64,000 bases of DNA from an uncultured Lachnospiraceae bacterium (GCA_900539175.1 UQAW01000008.1:17369-81368), one strand, 5' to 3'; numbered from the stretch's first letter, positions 42,090-51,786 are shown. A program made the numbers and translations. The notes: a model not told the origin generated them from the sequence alone.

Positions 42090-44225
42090 ATGGAATTCAA
42101 TTATGCAGCATATCACAAACCGGAATATTACCGTAACAGGGAGCTTAGTTGGATTAGCTTTAATGAACGTGTTTTAAGCGAAGCGCGGGATAAGAACATT
42201 CCTCTGTTTGAACGTCTGAAGTTTTTAAGTATTACGGCATCGAATCTGGATGAATTCAATATGATCCGTGTGGCATCTCTGAAGGACATGGTTCACACGT
42301 CTTATACGAAACCGGATATTGCAGGAATGACACCGAAGGAACAGTTAAAGGAGATTTCTGCCCGCCAGCATGAAGTAATGCAGGTGCAATATAGTACGTA
42401 TAACCGTTCTCTGGTTCCGGCACTTGAGCACATCGGACTTCGGGTGATTGCTTCGCATGAAGAACTGGATGAAGCGCAGGGGGCATTTGTGGATGAATAT
42501 TTTGAGGAAAATGTTTATCCGGTTCTGACACCGATGGCTATGGATTCTTCCAGACCATTTCCGCTTGTCAGAAATAAATCTCTGAATATCGGCGCATTGA
42601 TCTCAAAGAAGGATAAGAAGGGGAAAGAAGAACTGGAATTTGCCACCGTTCAGGTGCCGTCTGTGCTTCCCCGCATCGTTCAGCTTCCTTCGAAGGACGG
42701 TGAGCGTTGTGTTATATTGCTGGAGGAAATCATAGAGCGGAACATCGATAAATTATTCCTGAGTTATAAGGTGGTCTGCGCGCATCCGTATCGAATTATG
42801 AGAAATGCAGATTTGACGATTGATGAGGATGAGGCCGCCGATCTTCTGGCAGAGATTCAGAAGCAGCTGAAAAAGCGTCAGTGGGGTGAGGTAATCCGTC
42901 TTGAAGTGGAAGACAAGATGGATAAACGGCTTCAAAAGATCTTAAAGACAGAATTTGAGATCAAGGATGAGGATGTTTATTATATTCCGGGACCGTTAGA
43001 TCTGACCTTTCTGATGAAGATGTACGGACTGGAAGGATTTGAGGCATATAAGACACCGCGCTACACTCCTGCGGCTGTGCCGGCTCTGATGAATGAAGAG
43101 GATATCTTTGCAAATATCCGCAGGAAGGATATCCTTCTGCATCATCCCTATATGACCTTTGATCCGGTGGTGGAGTTCGTGAAGCATGCGGCAAAGGATC
43201 CCAATGTCCTTGCGATCAAGCAGACCTTATACCGGGTCAGCGGTAATTCCCCCATCATCGCCGCCCTTGCCCAGGCAGCGGAGAATGGAAAACAGGTTTC
43301 GGTATTGGTAGAACTGAAGGCACGTTTTGATGAAGAGAACAATATCGTATGGGCGAAGATGCTGGAAAAGGCCGGCTGTCATGTGATCTACGGCCTGCTT
43401 GGTTTGAAGACGCACAGCAAAATCACGTTGGTTGTGCGCAGAGAGGAAACCGGAATCCGGAGATATGTACATCTGGGTACCGGTAATTATAATGATTCTA
43501 CTGCAAAACTCTATACAGACTGCGGTCTTTTGACCTGCGATGCTAAAATCGGGGAGGATGCTACTGCGGTCTTTAATATGCTTTCCGGTTATTCGGAGCC
43601 GAGAAGCTGGAATAAGTTGGTGGTGGCGCCCCTATGGATGAAGGATCGTTTCCTGCATCTGATTCAGATGGAGGAGGAACATGCCCGGAAGGGGCAGAAG
43701 GCTCATATCATTGCGAAAATGAATTCTTTGTGTGATCGGGATATTATGGCTGCACTTTACAGTGCAGCTGCGGCAGGTGTTAAGATCGAACTGATTGTCC
43801 GGGGAATCTGCTGCCTGAAGACAGGGATACCGGGAGTCAGTGAGAACATCACCGTACGTTCTATTGTGGGCAATTTTCTGGAACATGCCCGGATTTTCTA
43901 CTTTTATGCAAATGGAAGTGAAGAGATTTATATGGGCAGCGCTGACTGGATGCCGAGAAATCTGGATAAACGTGTGGAAATCATTTTTCCGGTGGAAGAT
44001 GAGGAAATTAAGAAAGAAGTTATGCATATTCTGGAGATCCAATTGGCTGATAATGTAAAAGCTCATATCCTGCAGCCGGATGGTGCTTATGAAAAAATTG
44101 ATAAACGCGGAAAAACACTGATCTGCTCTCAGGATTACTTCTGTGAAGAGGCGACAGACCGCGCGAAAGTGAAAAAAGAATTCATTGACAAACGGATCTT
44201 TGTTCCGGCAGAACCGGCCGAATGA
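42090..44225 (+). CDS. ppk: polyphosphate kinase
   Basis: Reversibly polymerises phosphate from ATP into polyphosphate at the membrane periphery. The four-domain PPK1 layout is complete over 711 residues: an N-terminal YRNRELSWISFNERVL, the autophosphorylated histidine segment GLKTHSKITLV, the VHLGTGNYND motif, and a second conserved His in LEHARIFYF, followed by MGSADWMPRNLD. AGGAGGAGA precedes the ATG. It is the last gene of the ppx-ppk unit, with a perfect terminator stem directly after. Confidence 0.97.
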   Translation: MEFNYAAYHKPEYYRNRELSWISFNERVLSEARDKNIPLFERLKFLSITASNLDEFNMIRVASLKDMVHTSYTKPDIAGMTPKEQLKEISARQHEVMQVQYSTYNRSLVPALEHIGLRVIASHEELDEAQGAFVDEYFEENVYPVLTPMAMDSSRPFPLVRNKSLNIGALISKKDKKGKEELEFATVQVPSVLPRIVQLPSKDGERCVILLEEIIERNIDKLFLSYKVVCAHPYRIMRNADLTIDEDEAADLLAEIQKQLKKRQWGEVIRLEVEDKMDKRLQKILKTEFEIKDEDVYYIPGPLDLTFLMKMYGLEGFEAYKTPRYTPAAVPALMNEEDIFANIRRKDILLHHPYMTFDPVVEFVKHAAKDPNVLAIKQTLYRVSGNSPIIAALAQAAENGKQVSVLVELKARFDEENNIVWAKMLEKAGCHVIYGLLGLKTHSKITLVVRREETGIRRYVHLGTGNYNDSTAKLYTDCGLLTCDAKIGEDATAVFNMLSGYSEPRSWNKLVVAPLWMKDRFLHLIQMEEEHARKGQKAHIIAKMNSLCDRDIMAALYSAAAAGVKIELIVRGICCLKTGIPGVSENITVRSIVGNFLEHARIFYFYANGSEEIYMGSADWMPRNLDKRVEIIFPVEDEEIKKEVMHILEIQLADNVKAHILQPDGAYEKIDKRGKTLICSQDYFCEEATDRAKVKKEFIDKRIFVPAEPAE

Positions 44226-44238
44226 TGAGGTCTGTTGT

Positions 44239-44291
44239 CATAAAAATTGTCCGTACAGAGAGAGTTTTCGCTGTACGGACAATTTTTATGG
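44239..44291. terminator. bidirectional terminator, ppk / CmpB-like gene
   Basis: A perfect 20-bp inverted repeat: CATAAAAATTGTCCGTACAG (44239-44258) with its complement (44271-44290). A/T runs at both outer ends allow termination of both convergent genes; the stem includes the stop region of the - strand gene. Confidence 0.85.
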
Positions 44292-44795
44292 TATGAGTTC
44301 AGGTTCTTTTTGGGGAAGCTGCAGATTCCAGAATAAGATCCGGTAAGATGGTCTGCGGTTTCCTCCCAATACGTAATAATCCAGACAATCTGCAAATATA
44401 ATTCCGATTCCGGAAAGAAAAAACCAAAACAGGGAATACAGAGGACAAATCAGTCCGTCGCAGAGATTCATCCACTCTCCTTGGTAGTCCCACATTCGGA
44501 AATGCAAAACCTTTAACGAGAAGAGACCGGAGGTCAATTCTAAGCTTGTGATGATAATTGCTCCTGCCAACATCTGCAGCGGAAGCTGAAAGCCAGGCAT
44601 AAGAAAGGAGGAAAGACAGGAGAGCAGCATAAGAGCCAGACCTCCTACAACTCCCATCAGCCGAAAACTGTATCCACGGTAAGTGATTTCTATCGCAAGA
44701 TAGATACAGTAACCGGTTATAAAAAGAATCAGATTTTTCAGCCACCATTTATGCTTTATGCCTGTATACTGAGGGCATGTTGTATTTCTGCTCAT
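44286..44795 (-). CDS. putative ABC transporter permease (CmpB/DUF-type membrane protein)
   Basis: A 169-residue polytopic membrane protein with about four or five hydrophobic segments (FITGYCIYLAIEI, LMGVVGGLALMLLSCLSSF, LAGAIIITSLELTSG, GLICPLYSLFWFFLSGIGIIF). The conserved WDYQGEWMNLCDGLICPLYS pattern is that of the putative type IV ABC-transporter membrane subunit family. No ATPase partner is adjacent, so transport activity is unproven. A hairpin-rich gap with leader-element copy E separates it from the divergent two-component system. Confidence 0.78.
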   Translation of the reverse strand: MSRNTTCPQYTGIKHKWWLKNLILFITGYCIYLAIEITYRGYSFRLMGVVGGLALMLLSCLSSFLMPGFQLPLQMLAGAIIITSLELTSGLFSLKVLHFRMWDYQGEWMNLCDGLICPLYSLFWFFLSGIGIIFADCLDYYVLGGNRRPSYRILFWNLQLPQKEPELIP

Positions 44796-44991
44796 AAAAT
44801 CAATTCCTTTTCAAAGTTGTATAGTGATGTCTGCGCCAGCAGACATGTTAGTTTACTATGAATTTATTTTTGCCAGATGGCGACAAATTATTGATTCCGG
44901 AAGCATGTGTTAATATTTCCCTCACAGGACATTCAGACAACGTAAGATTTTATTAAAGACTTTTTTTTTCAGCCATGTTAAAATAATGATT

Positions 44992-45060
44992 ATGATACCA
45001 TGAAATGCGGAGCAATCCGTGTATCATAGGGGGCAAAATACCTTTTGACCCTAACATCAT
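44992..45060 (+). repeat. leader-element family, copy E (minimal form)
   Basis: ATGATACCATGAAATGCGG is followed by the AGCAATCCGTGTATCAT part of the core and the 3' hairpin ending CTAACATCAT. ATGATAC pairs with GTATCAT. A weak -10 (TAAAAT, 44979-44984) ends eight bases before it. The element ends about 30 bases before the response-regulator start. Confidence 0.7.
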
Positions 45061-45092
45061 GATTATTCAGTAGTGAAAGGATGGCAAACATC

Positions 45093-45791
45093 ATGGAAGA
45101 GACAAATATCTTGGTTGTGGATGATGAGAAAGAGATTGCAGATCTGTTGGAGATTTATCTGATCAGCGATGGATTTCACGTGTTAAAAGCATATAGTGCA
45201 ATGGAAGGACTTAGGATTCTGAAAAATCAGAAGGTGGATCTGGTGCTATTGGATGTAATGATGCCGAATATGAGCGGGATTGAGATGTGCCGGAAAATTC
45301 GGGAAACCAATAATATTCCGATTATCATCGTCAGTGCAAAAACCCAGGATATTGATAAAATTGTAGGACTTACCACAGGCGCCGATGACTATGTGTCAAA
45401 GCCCTTTAATCCGTTGGAACTGATGGCGAGAGTCAAATCTCAGCTTCGGCGTTACAGGGAACTGAACCCGGCAAAGGACAAGGAAAAAGAAGAGATTATT
45501 TCTTTGAAAAATCTGGAAATCAATAAGGTAACCCATCAGGTAACCTGTTATGGTGAAAGTATCAAGCTGACGCCAATTGAATTTGATATTTTATACTTGC
45601 TGGCTTCTAATCCGGGCAGAGTATTTTCAACCAATGAGATTTTTGAGAGTGTGTGGCATGAAAAGTTTTATGAGGCTAATAATACGGTGATGGTTCATAT
45701 CCGCCGTCTGCGTGGTAAGATGCATGACGATACGCGGGAGGATAAAATCATAACAACAGTATGGGGAGTGGGATACAAAATTGAGGCTTAA
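45093..45791 (+). CDS. OmpR-family response regulator
   Basis: A receiver domain (residues 1-115: ILVVDDEKEIADLLEIY, phospho-acceptor Asp in LVLLDVMMPN, conserved Lys in DDYVSKPFNPLE) followed by an OmpR/PhoB winged helix (LTPIEFDILYLLASNPG, ending TVWGVGYKIEA). It resembles VanR-type regulators. ATG 45093 is preferred because AAAGG touches the ATG at 45081. It overlaps the kinase gene by 11 bases, so the two are co-translated. Its targets may include the downstream ABC genes. Confidence 0.92.
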   Translation: MEETNILVVDDEKEIADLLEIYLISDGFHVLKAYSAMEGLRILKNQKVDLVLLDVMMPNMSGIEMCRKIRETNNIPIIIVSAKTQDIDKIVGLTTGADDYVSKPFNPLELMARVKSQLRRYRELNPAKDKEKEEIISLKNLEINKVTHQVTCYGESIKLTPIEFDILYLLASNPGRVFSTNEIFESVWHEKFYEANNTVMVHIRRLRGKMHDDTREDKIITTVWGVGYKIEA

Positions 45792-46911
45792 TTTTTCAAA
45801 AAATTATGGGCAGAAAGTGATCTTCTATATCGTAGTATCCGGACTTGCAACCCTTGGAGCAGAGTGGATTCTGTGGAAGATTCTGTATAGAATCGAGTAT
45901 CGGTTCAGAATTTCCGGTTATCGCAGTATCCTGTTCGGACCAGACGGAATGCGGACGGAGTATCGATATGTGATCTGTTTTCTTGTCGGACTTTTTACCT
46001 TTATCCTCTGTTTTTATCTGTTGATGCGGGAATCCATTCATTATATTAACCGGATTACCGAGAAGGTGAAGGATATTTCTCAGGGAGATTTTGATAATCC
46101 GATTGATGTCCGGGGAAATGACGAGCTTGCATCTATGGCTCTGAATCTGAACCAGATGCAGAAAAACATTAAAGACATTATGGAACGGGAGCGGGTGGCC
46201 GAGCATACAAAGAATGATCTGGTATCCAGTGTTGCCCACGATATCAGGACTCCTTTGACTTCCATACTGGGATATCTGGGATGGATACGGGACCGGGGAG
46301 ATCTGGATGAGGCAACACGGGAAAAGTATATTGAGATCGTGTATGAGAAGGCAAAACGTCTGGAGCAATTGACAAATGAATTGTTTGGTTTTGTAAAGCT
46401 GGAGCATAATGAACTTAAGATTCATGTCAGTAAGCTGGATCTGATTCAATTGATGGAGCAGATGTTGGATGAGATGACGCCCAGTTTTGTGAAGCATGAG
46501 ATCGCCGTAAAATTTGAGCATCCCCAGCCAAGTTTATGTATCGAGGGGGATGGAGAGCTGCTTGCCCGTCTTTTCGGAAATCTGTTGAGCAATGCAGTGA
46601 AATATGGAAAAGAGGGAAAACAGATTCGTGTAAGAATAGAACAGACAGCCGATTGGGTTGTGACGAAGGTAACAAACTATGGTCATGTGATTCCAAGGGC
46701 AGAACTGGATGCCATCTTTCGGAAATTTTACCGCACGGAGCAGTCGAGATCCAGAAATACAGGCGGTACGGGACTGGGGCTTGCGATTGTACGTCAGATT
46801 GCCGAACTGCATCGTGGGGAGGTTCGTGTAAAAAGTGATCTGCAGGGAACTGTATTTGAGGTGGATTTGCCGCTTCAGCAGACCCAGGGGAAAGTAGGAG
46901 TACAGGAATGA
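45781..46911 (+). CDS. sensor histidine kinase (VanS-like)
   Basis: A membrane kinase of 376 residues: the first transmembrane segment is near residues 12-32 (VIFYIVVSGLATLGAEWIL), the second near 75-95 (YVICFLVGLFTFILCFYLL), then a HAMP region, a HisKA site SVAHDIRTPLTS with the phospho-His, and a HATPase domain (N box LFGNLLSNAVKYG, G box GGTGLGLAIV). The short external loop (about 40 residues) suggests intramembrane sensing. A TTG start at 45781 is supported by GGAGTGGG upstream and by the lack of an earlier ATG. It overlaps the next gene by four bases. Confidence 0.88.
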   Translation: MRLNFSKNYGQKVIFYIVVSGLATLGAEWILWKILYRIEYRFRISGYRSILFGPDGMRTEYRYVICFLVGLFTFILCFYLLMRESIHYINRITEKVKDISQGDFDNPIDVRGNDELASMALNLNQMQKNIKDIMERERVAEHTKNDLVSSVAHDIRTPLTSILGYLGWIRDRGDLDEATREKYIEIVYEKAKRLEQLTNELFGFVKLEHNELKIHVSKLDLIQLMEQMLDEMTPSFVKHEIAVKFEHPQPSLCIEGDGELLARLFGNLLSNAVKYGKEGKQIRVRIEQTADWVVTKVTNYGHVIPRAELDAIFRKFYRTEQSRSRNTGGTGLGLAIVRQIAELHRGEVRVKSDLQGTVFEVDLPLQQTQGKVGVQE

Positions 46912-49151
46912 AAAAGAAAAGAGCACATAAAATTGCAGGAAGTATGGTGTCGTTTTGCTTTTTACTGTCACTCTTCCTGCCTTCGGAAAGAGTCTGGGCA
47001 TTTGTTTTAGAGAATGCGGCACTCAATGCGGGACAGGCACAGGTAAAGATGGAAATTAATTATGGGTTAAATCAGACCACTCATATGGGCGGCAGAGTTC
47101 CGATTTCCATCAGGATATCTGCGGAAGCCAATGGAAATTTTGAGGGAATGTTGTCTATTCGGCTTCCCAGTCAGGATTACGTGATGTCAGGTATCACATA
47201 TGTGATAAACGGTCTTTTGCCAAATGGTCTGGAGGAGCCGTATAATCAGGTCATTACGAGAGAGATTCCAGTATCAATTAAAGGAGGAGATGTCTGGCGG
47301 AAAACTTTTTATGGGTCTACACGTTACAGTATGGACCGATATGAATTCGTACTGAGAGATCAGATGGGAGAGATCGTTTGTCAGGATGAGCTGGAGTTTG
47401 AACCGTCTTATGGAAACAGCAGTTATGTAGTTGGTGTGGTATCGGACAATGAAGAATATGTCCAGCGTCTGAACGGTGTTAGCTGGCCTTACAGTGAGAT
47501 TGTGGAAATAGAGCATATCACACCTGTGTTATTGAAGCCGGAAGAACTGACCGTTGAAAATCTGAAATCCGATATGCCGGATGCGCTGCTTCTTGCCGAC
47601 TGCTCCAGAAAAGATCTCTCTATGGCGCAGCAGGGGGCTTTGAAAAACTGGGAGGCGCGCGGAGGAATTCTCCTGGAGTCCGTTACCCCCGAGAACGCAG
47701 CAGAAGTTCTGGAGAGAGCACTAATTAATGGGGATGTAAATCGAATCTGTCTAAGAGCTTCTATGGGAGAAATCAGCATTGATTATGGATCGTATGTCCT
47801 GCAGGATATGCCGATTCGTGAGAAACCCAATATTGTGGTTTATGGACTGATTTTGGTTATTTATGCGTTTGCAGCAGGTCCCGGATTATATCTGATTCTG
47901 AAAAAGCTGCATAAAAGATATCGGCTTTGGAGCAGCATGGTGGTTCTTTCGCTTGGGTTTGTGACATTGATCGGTGTATACAGTTCGGCTACCAGAATCC
48001 GGGCGCCGTTTTTGACTTATGTGGAAACCATTGAGCAGCAGGAGGGAAGTGTATGTGAAACGGTTGAGTTTGGTATGCAGGCGCCATTTAACAGGAGTCA
48101 CAGCCTGTATGTGGATGGTTCTTATGAATTAATTCCATGGATATCCGATAACGGGATATCATCAAAGCGTATTCTGGATACATCGACATTCGGTCAGATC
48201 AACATTTCTGCTAAGGAAGAGAAACAAAAGATAACGGTTTCTGATTTTCCGGCTTTTTTCATGACCAAGTATAAACTTACGAGGGAAACAGACATGGGAG
48301 GGGAAAAAGGATTGACAGCCGATATTCAGGTATTTGATGGGAAAGCCAGCGGAACAGTCACGAATCATACGGCTTTCGATATGAAGAATGTGGTAGTTGT
48401 AATGCCTGCAAGCGGTGTCTGGGTTGGTGATTTGAAAAAAGGAGAGACTTGTCAGATCACGGAAAGACAGATTACATCTCAAAATGATATGGAACAGGAA
48501 GTCTATTATCTGGAACGATCGAAGGATGCATTGGATGAGCAGCAGAAATTTGCGCAGGAAATCTGGATGTCTTTTTTGACAATGAAGAACATCTACACTC
48601 GTCAGGACAGTATGATTATGGCGGAGATTGCTGACCCGGATACTTCCTGGCAGATGGACAGCGGATATGAGACACATGGATACAGCTATTATTTTGCACC
48701 GGCAGAAGTTCGTATGACCCAGGGCGGTTATCTGTATTGTCCATATGTCCAGCAATATCGTTCGGATGAGAATACTGCTTATATTCCGGGTATGGCGCGC
48801 AGTTATGCTTATATAGATGAGGAAGAATATACAGCCACGTACCATCTCAATGACATACTGGAAGAGTTGAAGGAGAAGCGTATGACGGTAGAGCAGATTT
48901 CATTTTCGCAAAACCAGTATGTGGATAAGTATACCGTGCCGTTTCAAGGCGAAATTGATTTTTATAACTATGAGGAAGATAAGTTCGTAAACATAGAACA
49001 GAATGAAACGAGCTTTCAGGTAGACGAACTTACTGCTTATCTGAATTCGGAAAATGAACTGACCGTGCGTTATAGGATTGGAGAAGAGGGACTGAATGAG
49101 ACAAAAACCTGTATTCTTCCCAATATTCAAGTGATTGGAAAGGTGTATTAA
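46908..49151 (+). CDS. large exported membrane-anchored protein of unknown function
   Basis: 747 residues: a signal peptide (1-30, SMVSFCFLLSLFLPSERVWA), a beta-rich extracellular region (35-180), a Rossmann/GATase-like stretch (about 190-280: YVVGVVSDNEEYVQRL, DALLLADCSRKDLS, LKNWEARGGILL), two transmembrane segments near 305-330 and 345-362, then a second beta-rich external domain to the end. The plan recalls large accessory proteins encoded with ABC-2 exporters. It sits between the kinase and the ABC ATPase, overlapping the kinase, and the ABC gene starts one base after its stop. A role as substrate-handling or signalling partner is inference. Confidence 0.7.
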   Translation: MKKKRAHKIAGSMVSFCFLLSLFLPSERVWAFVLENAALNAGQAQVKMEINYGLNQTTHMGGRVPISIRISAEANGNFEGMLSIRLPSQDYVMSGITYVINGLLPNGLEEPYNQVITREIPVSIKGGDVWRKTFYGSTRYSMDRYEFVLRDQMGEIVCQDELEFEPSYGNSSYVVGVVSDNEEYVQRLNGVSWPYSEIVEIEHITPVLLKPEELTVENLKSDMPDALLLADCSRKDLSMAQQGALKNWEARGGILLESVTPENAAEVLERALINGDVNRICLRASMGEISIDYGSYVLQDMPIREKPNIVVYGLILVIYAFAAGPGLYLILKKLHKRYRLWSSMVVLSLGFVTLIGVYSSATRIRAPFLTYVETIEQQEGSVCETVEFGMQAPFNRSHSLYVDGSYELIPWISDNGISSKRILDTSTFGQINISAKEEKQKITVSDFPAFFMTKYKLTRETDMGGEKGLTADIQVFDGKASGTVTNHTAFDMKNVVVVMPASGVWVGDLKKGETCQITERQITSQNDMEQEVYYLERSKDALDEQQKFAQEIWMSFLTMKNIYTRQDSMIMAEIADPDTSWQMDSGYETHGYSYYFAPAEVRMTQGGYLYCPYVQQYRSDENTAYIPGMARSYAYIDEEEYTATYHLNDILEELKEKRMTVEQISFSQNQYVDKYTVPFQGEIDFYNYEEDKFVNIEQNETSFQVDELTAYLNSENELTVRYRIGEEGLNETKTCILPNIQVIGKVY

Positions 49152-49152
49152 G

Positions 49153-50088
49153 ATGCTGAGAATAGAGAACCTTTATAAACGCTATGGGAAATTTCAGGCG
49201 CTGAATAGTTTGAATATGGAGGTAAAAGAGGGGGAAATCTATGGTTTTGTCGGTCCCAATGGTGCAGGAAAAACCACAACAATCCGTATTGTATCCGGAC
49301 TTTTGACGTTTAATTCCGGAGATATCTGGATTGACGGGGTGAGAACCAATGGAAATTATACGAGACTTAAGAGTATGATTGGTTTTGTTCCTGATTTTTT
49401 CGGTGTCTATGAAAACTTGAAGGTGACAGAATATCTGGAATTTTTTGCGGCTGCATATGGAATTGTGGGAAAAGAGGGCAGAAGCCGCAGTCTGGAAGTG
49501 TTGGATATGGTAGGGCTTTCGGGATTTGAGAATAAGTTTGTGGATGCATTGTCAAGGGGAATGCAGCAGAGGCTGTGTCTTGCAAGAGCTTTGATCCACA
49601 AACCACGTCTGCTTGTACTGGATGAGCCATGTTCCGGGCTGGATCCGCGTACAAGAAGAGAATTCCAACATTTGCTTCAGGATTTGCAGCGGCAGAATTA
49701 TACGATACTGATCAGTTCTCATATTTTATCGGAATTATCGGATCTGAGTACCAGTATCGGAATTATTGACCAGGGAAGGATGGTGCTCCAGGGAGAAATC
49801 GACAGTATCATGCTTTCCATAGACAGCGCAAATCCGATTCGTATCAGTGTGCTGAATCACCTTCCGGAAGCGGTGGAACTTTTAAGAAAAAATCCGTTGA
49901 TCAATCGGATTTCCATAGAACACAACGTGATTGCAGTCTGGTTTGACGGAAGCCCCGAGGAAGAAGCTTATCTTCTGAAAGAACTTACGGATGAGGGGGT
50001 GCTGGTGACAGCCTTTGCCAGAGAACATAATTCTTTGGAATCACTGTTTTTCCATCTGACAGAGACAGAAGAGGAGAGGACGGAATAA
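49153..50088 (+). CDS. ABC transporter ATP-binding protein
   Basis: A cytoplasmic ATPase of the ABC-2 exporter type: Walker A GPNGAGKTTT, Q-loop in MIGFVPDFFG, signature LSRGMQQRL, Walker B LLVLDEPCSGLD and the switch His in ISSHILSEL. The C-terminal extension (about 215-311) is the usual regulatory tail of this group. ATG 49153 follows GGAAAGGTG and lies one base after the previous stop; the 49135 extension overlaps it needlessly. It overlaps the permease gene by a base and forms one operon with the two-component system. Confidence 0.92.
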   Translation: MLRIENLYKRYGKFQALNSLNMEVKEGEIYGFVGPNGAGKTTTIRIVSGLLTFNSGDIWIDGVRTNGNYTRLKSMIGFVPDFFGVYENLKVTEYLEFFAAAYGIVGKEGRSRSLEVLDMVGLSGFENKFVDALSRGMQQRLCLARALIHKPRLLVLDEPCSGLDPRTRREFQHLLQDLQRQNYTILISSHILSELSDLSTSIGIIDQGRMVLQGEIDSIMLSIDSANPIRISVLNHLPEAVELLRKNPLINRISIEHNVIAVWFDGSPEEEAYLLKELTDEGVLVTAFAREHNSLESLFFHLTETEEERTE

Positions 50089-50963
50089 TGAATATCAATC
50101 CTGTATTTGAAAAGGAAATCAAGCGGCATACCCGTTCCATCAAAATATCCATGGTTGTATGTGCCAGTAATCTGCTGTTGGGAAGTATTGCCCTCACTTG
50201 TTTTTTTGGAGAAAGCACAGCAGTTGGATTTATGCGGGCTGCCAGTTATGCAATGCCTGCCAGATGCTATATGATGATGGCATATGCACTCTTTGCCATG
50301 ATCCTGGTGTCTGTGCCGGCGATTACCGGTGGGGCAATATCGTTGGAACGTGAGCGGAAAACACTGGATGTTTTGTTGACTACGAATCTGAATCCGTGGA
50401 AAATTATTTTCGGAAAACTGGAATCGGCGCTGAGTATGGTGTTTTTGCTGGTGTTTTCTGCACTCCCGGCGATTGCACTTATTTTTGCATTCGGCGGAAT
50501 CAGTTTTTGGGATTTATTTTTGCTGATTGGAATACTCCTCGTGACGGGTATCTATGTGGGCAGTCTTGGCATCTGTTGTTCAGTCGTATTCAAGAAGACG
50601 ACACTGGCAACCGTGATGAGCTATGTGATTGTTCTGTTGCTTTTGGTTGGGACAGCAGCGGCTGCCGGGATCAGCTTTTATGTATCAAAGCTTCAGATTG
50701 CCGGGCAGAATATCTACGTTTCGCCAAGTGCAGGTAAAGTAATTTATCTGTTCTTATTGAATCCATTAGTATCCTTTGTAGGCCTAATCAGCCAGCAGAT
50801 AGGAAACGGACATGAGGTGACTACCATCTGCAATCAATTTGGAAATTACTATTCGGATTTTGTGGTATCCCACATTGTTCCGATCAGTATTATCATACAG
50901 ATGGCACTGTCCGCACTTTTTTTAACGATTGCGGGGCGGAAAATCAATCCGCTCCGCAAATAG
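50088..50963 (+). CDS. ABC-2 type transporter permease
   Basis: A 291-residue membrane protein with about six hydrophobic segments (VVCASNLLLGSIALTCFF, MAYALFAMILVSVPAITGG, AISLERERKTLDVLLTTN on the cytoplasmic side, then LVFSALPAIALIFAFGG and others). The ERERKTLDVLL motif is characteristic of ABC-2 permeases. It pairs with the preceding ATPase. The 3' end overlaps the convergent PHP gene by 20 bases, so no terminator lies between them. Confidence 0.88.
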   Translation: MNINPVFEKEIKRHTRSIKISMVVCASNLLLGSIALTCFFGESTAVGFMRAASYAMPARCYMMMAYALFAMILVSVPAITGGAISLERERKTLDVLLTTNLNPWKIIFGKLESALSMVFLLVFSALPAIALIFAFGGISFWDLFLLIGILLVTGIYVGSLGICCSVVFKKTTLATVMSYVIVLLLLVGTAAAAGISFYVSKLQIAGQNIYVSPSAGKVIYLFLLNPLVSFVGLISQQIGNGHEVTTICNQFGNYYSDFVVSHIVPISIIIQMALSALFLTIAGRKINPLRK

Positions 50964-51786
50964 TCTTCCATAAACGGTAGGGAATCCGCAGGTTTCCTTT
51001 TCCGCATCCCAGGTCGATGGAGGGCTTGTTGGAGCCATGGAAATCGGAGCCGCCTGTGATGGCAAGTCCATAGCGCCGGGCAAGCTGCCGCATGTCGGCT
51101 TCATCGGAAAAGCGATTGGTGGAGTAGATTGCCTCGATTCCATCCAGTCCGCATCCGGTCAGTGTCTTTACAAGGAGGTTAAGGGGCTCCTCTCCGAGAC
51201 GGTATAAGAGCGGATGAGCCAGAACTGCATATCCTCCGCCCTCGTGAATCAGCTGCACTGCCTGAAAGGGAGTGACCTTTTCACGGGGGATAAAGCAGGG
51301 AGCATGATCGCCCAGATAGAGATCAAATGCATCCCACATCTCTTTGACATATCCATGATCAAATAAATACCGGGCAAAATGTGCTCTTGTCCATACACTG
51401 TCGGGAAAACAGGCGCGCATTTGCTCCAGCGTGATATCAATTCCGTGTTCACGGAGTTTTTCAATCATTTTTTCGTTTCGCAGATTTCTGGCGTTTTGAA
51501 ATCTGAGTAATTGATCCTGAAAATAGGCATTTTCCGGATCGATACCAAGACCGAGGATGTGGATGTCCTTTCCCTTGTATTCTGTAGACAGCTCGATTCC
51601 GGGAATCAGTTCCAATCCGGTGCCGGAAGCGGCACGCTGTGCCCGCGCGATACCGGCTGTGGTATCGTGATCGGTCAAAGCAAATGCTTTGAGACCTTTT
51701 TCTAATGCATAAGCGACCAATTCTTCCGGGGTGTAGGTTCCGTCGGAACAATTGGAATGTACGTGTAAATCGATCAATTCTTCCAT
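50944..51786 (-). CDS. PHP-domain phosphoesterase (TrpH/YciV-like)
   Basis: A 280-residue metal-dependent phosphoesterase. The N-terminal PHP signature DLHVHSNCSDGTYTPEE and ALTDHDT provide metal ligands; further His/Asp are in IPGIELSTEYKG, VLAHPLLY and GGSDFHGSNKP. Relatives (YciV/RnaAM) act on 3',5'-nucleoside bisphosphates or RNA 5' ends. It is a single gene on the - strand, converging on the ABC permease with a 20-base overlap. Confidence 0.9.
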   Translation of the reverse strand: MEELIDLHVHSNCSDGTYTPEELVAYALEKGLKAFALTDHDTTAGIARAQRAASGTGLELIPGIELSTEYKGKDIHILGLGIDPENAYFQDQLLRFQNARNLRNEKMIEKLREHGIDITLEQMRACFPDSVWTRAHFARYLFDHGYVKEMWDAFDLYLGDHAPCFIPREKVTPFQAVQLIHEGGGYAVLAHPLLYRLGEEPLNLLVKTLTGCGLDGIEAIYSTNRFSDEADMRQLARRYGLAITGGSDFHGSNKPSIDLGCGKGNLRIPYRLWKTICGAD

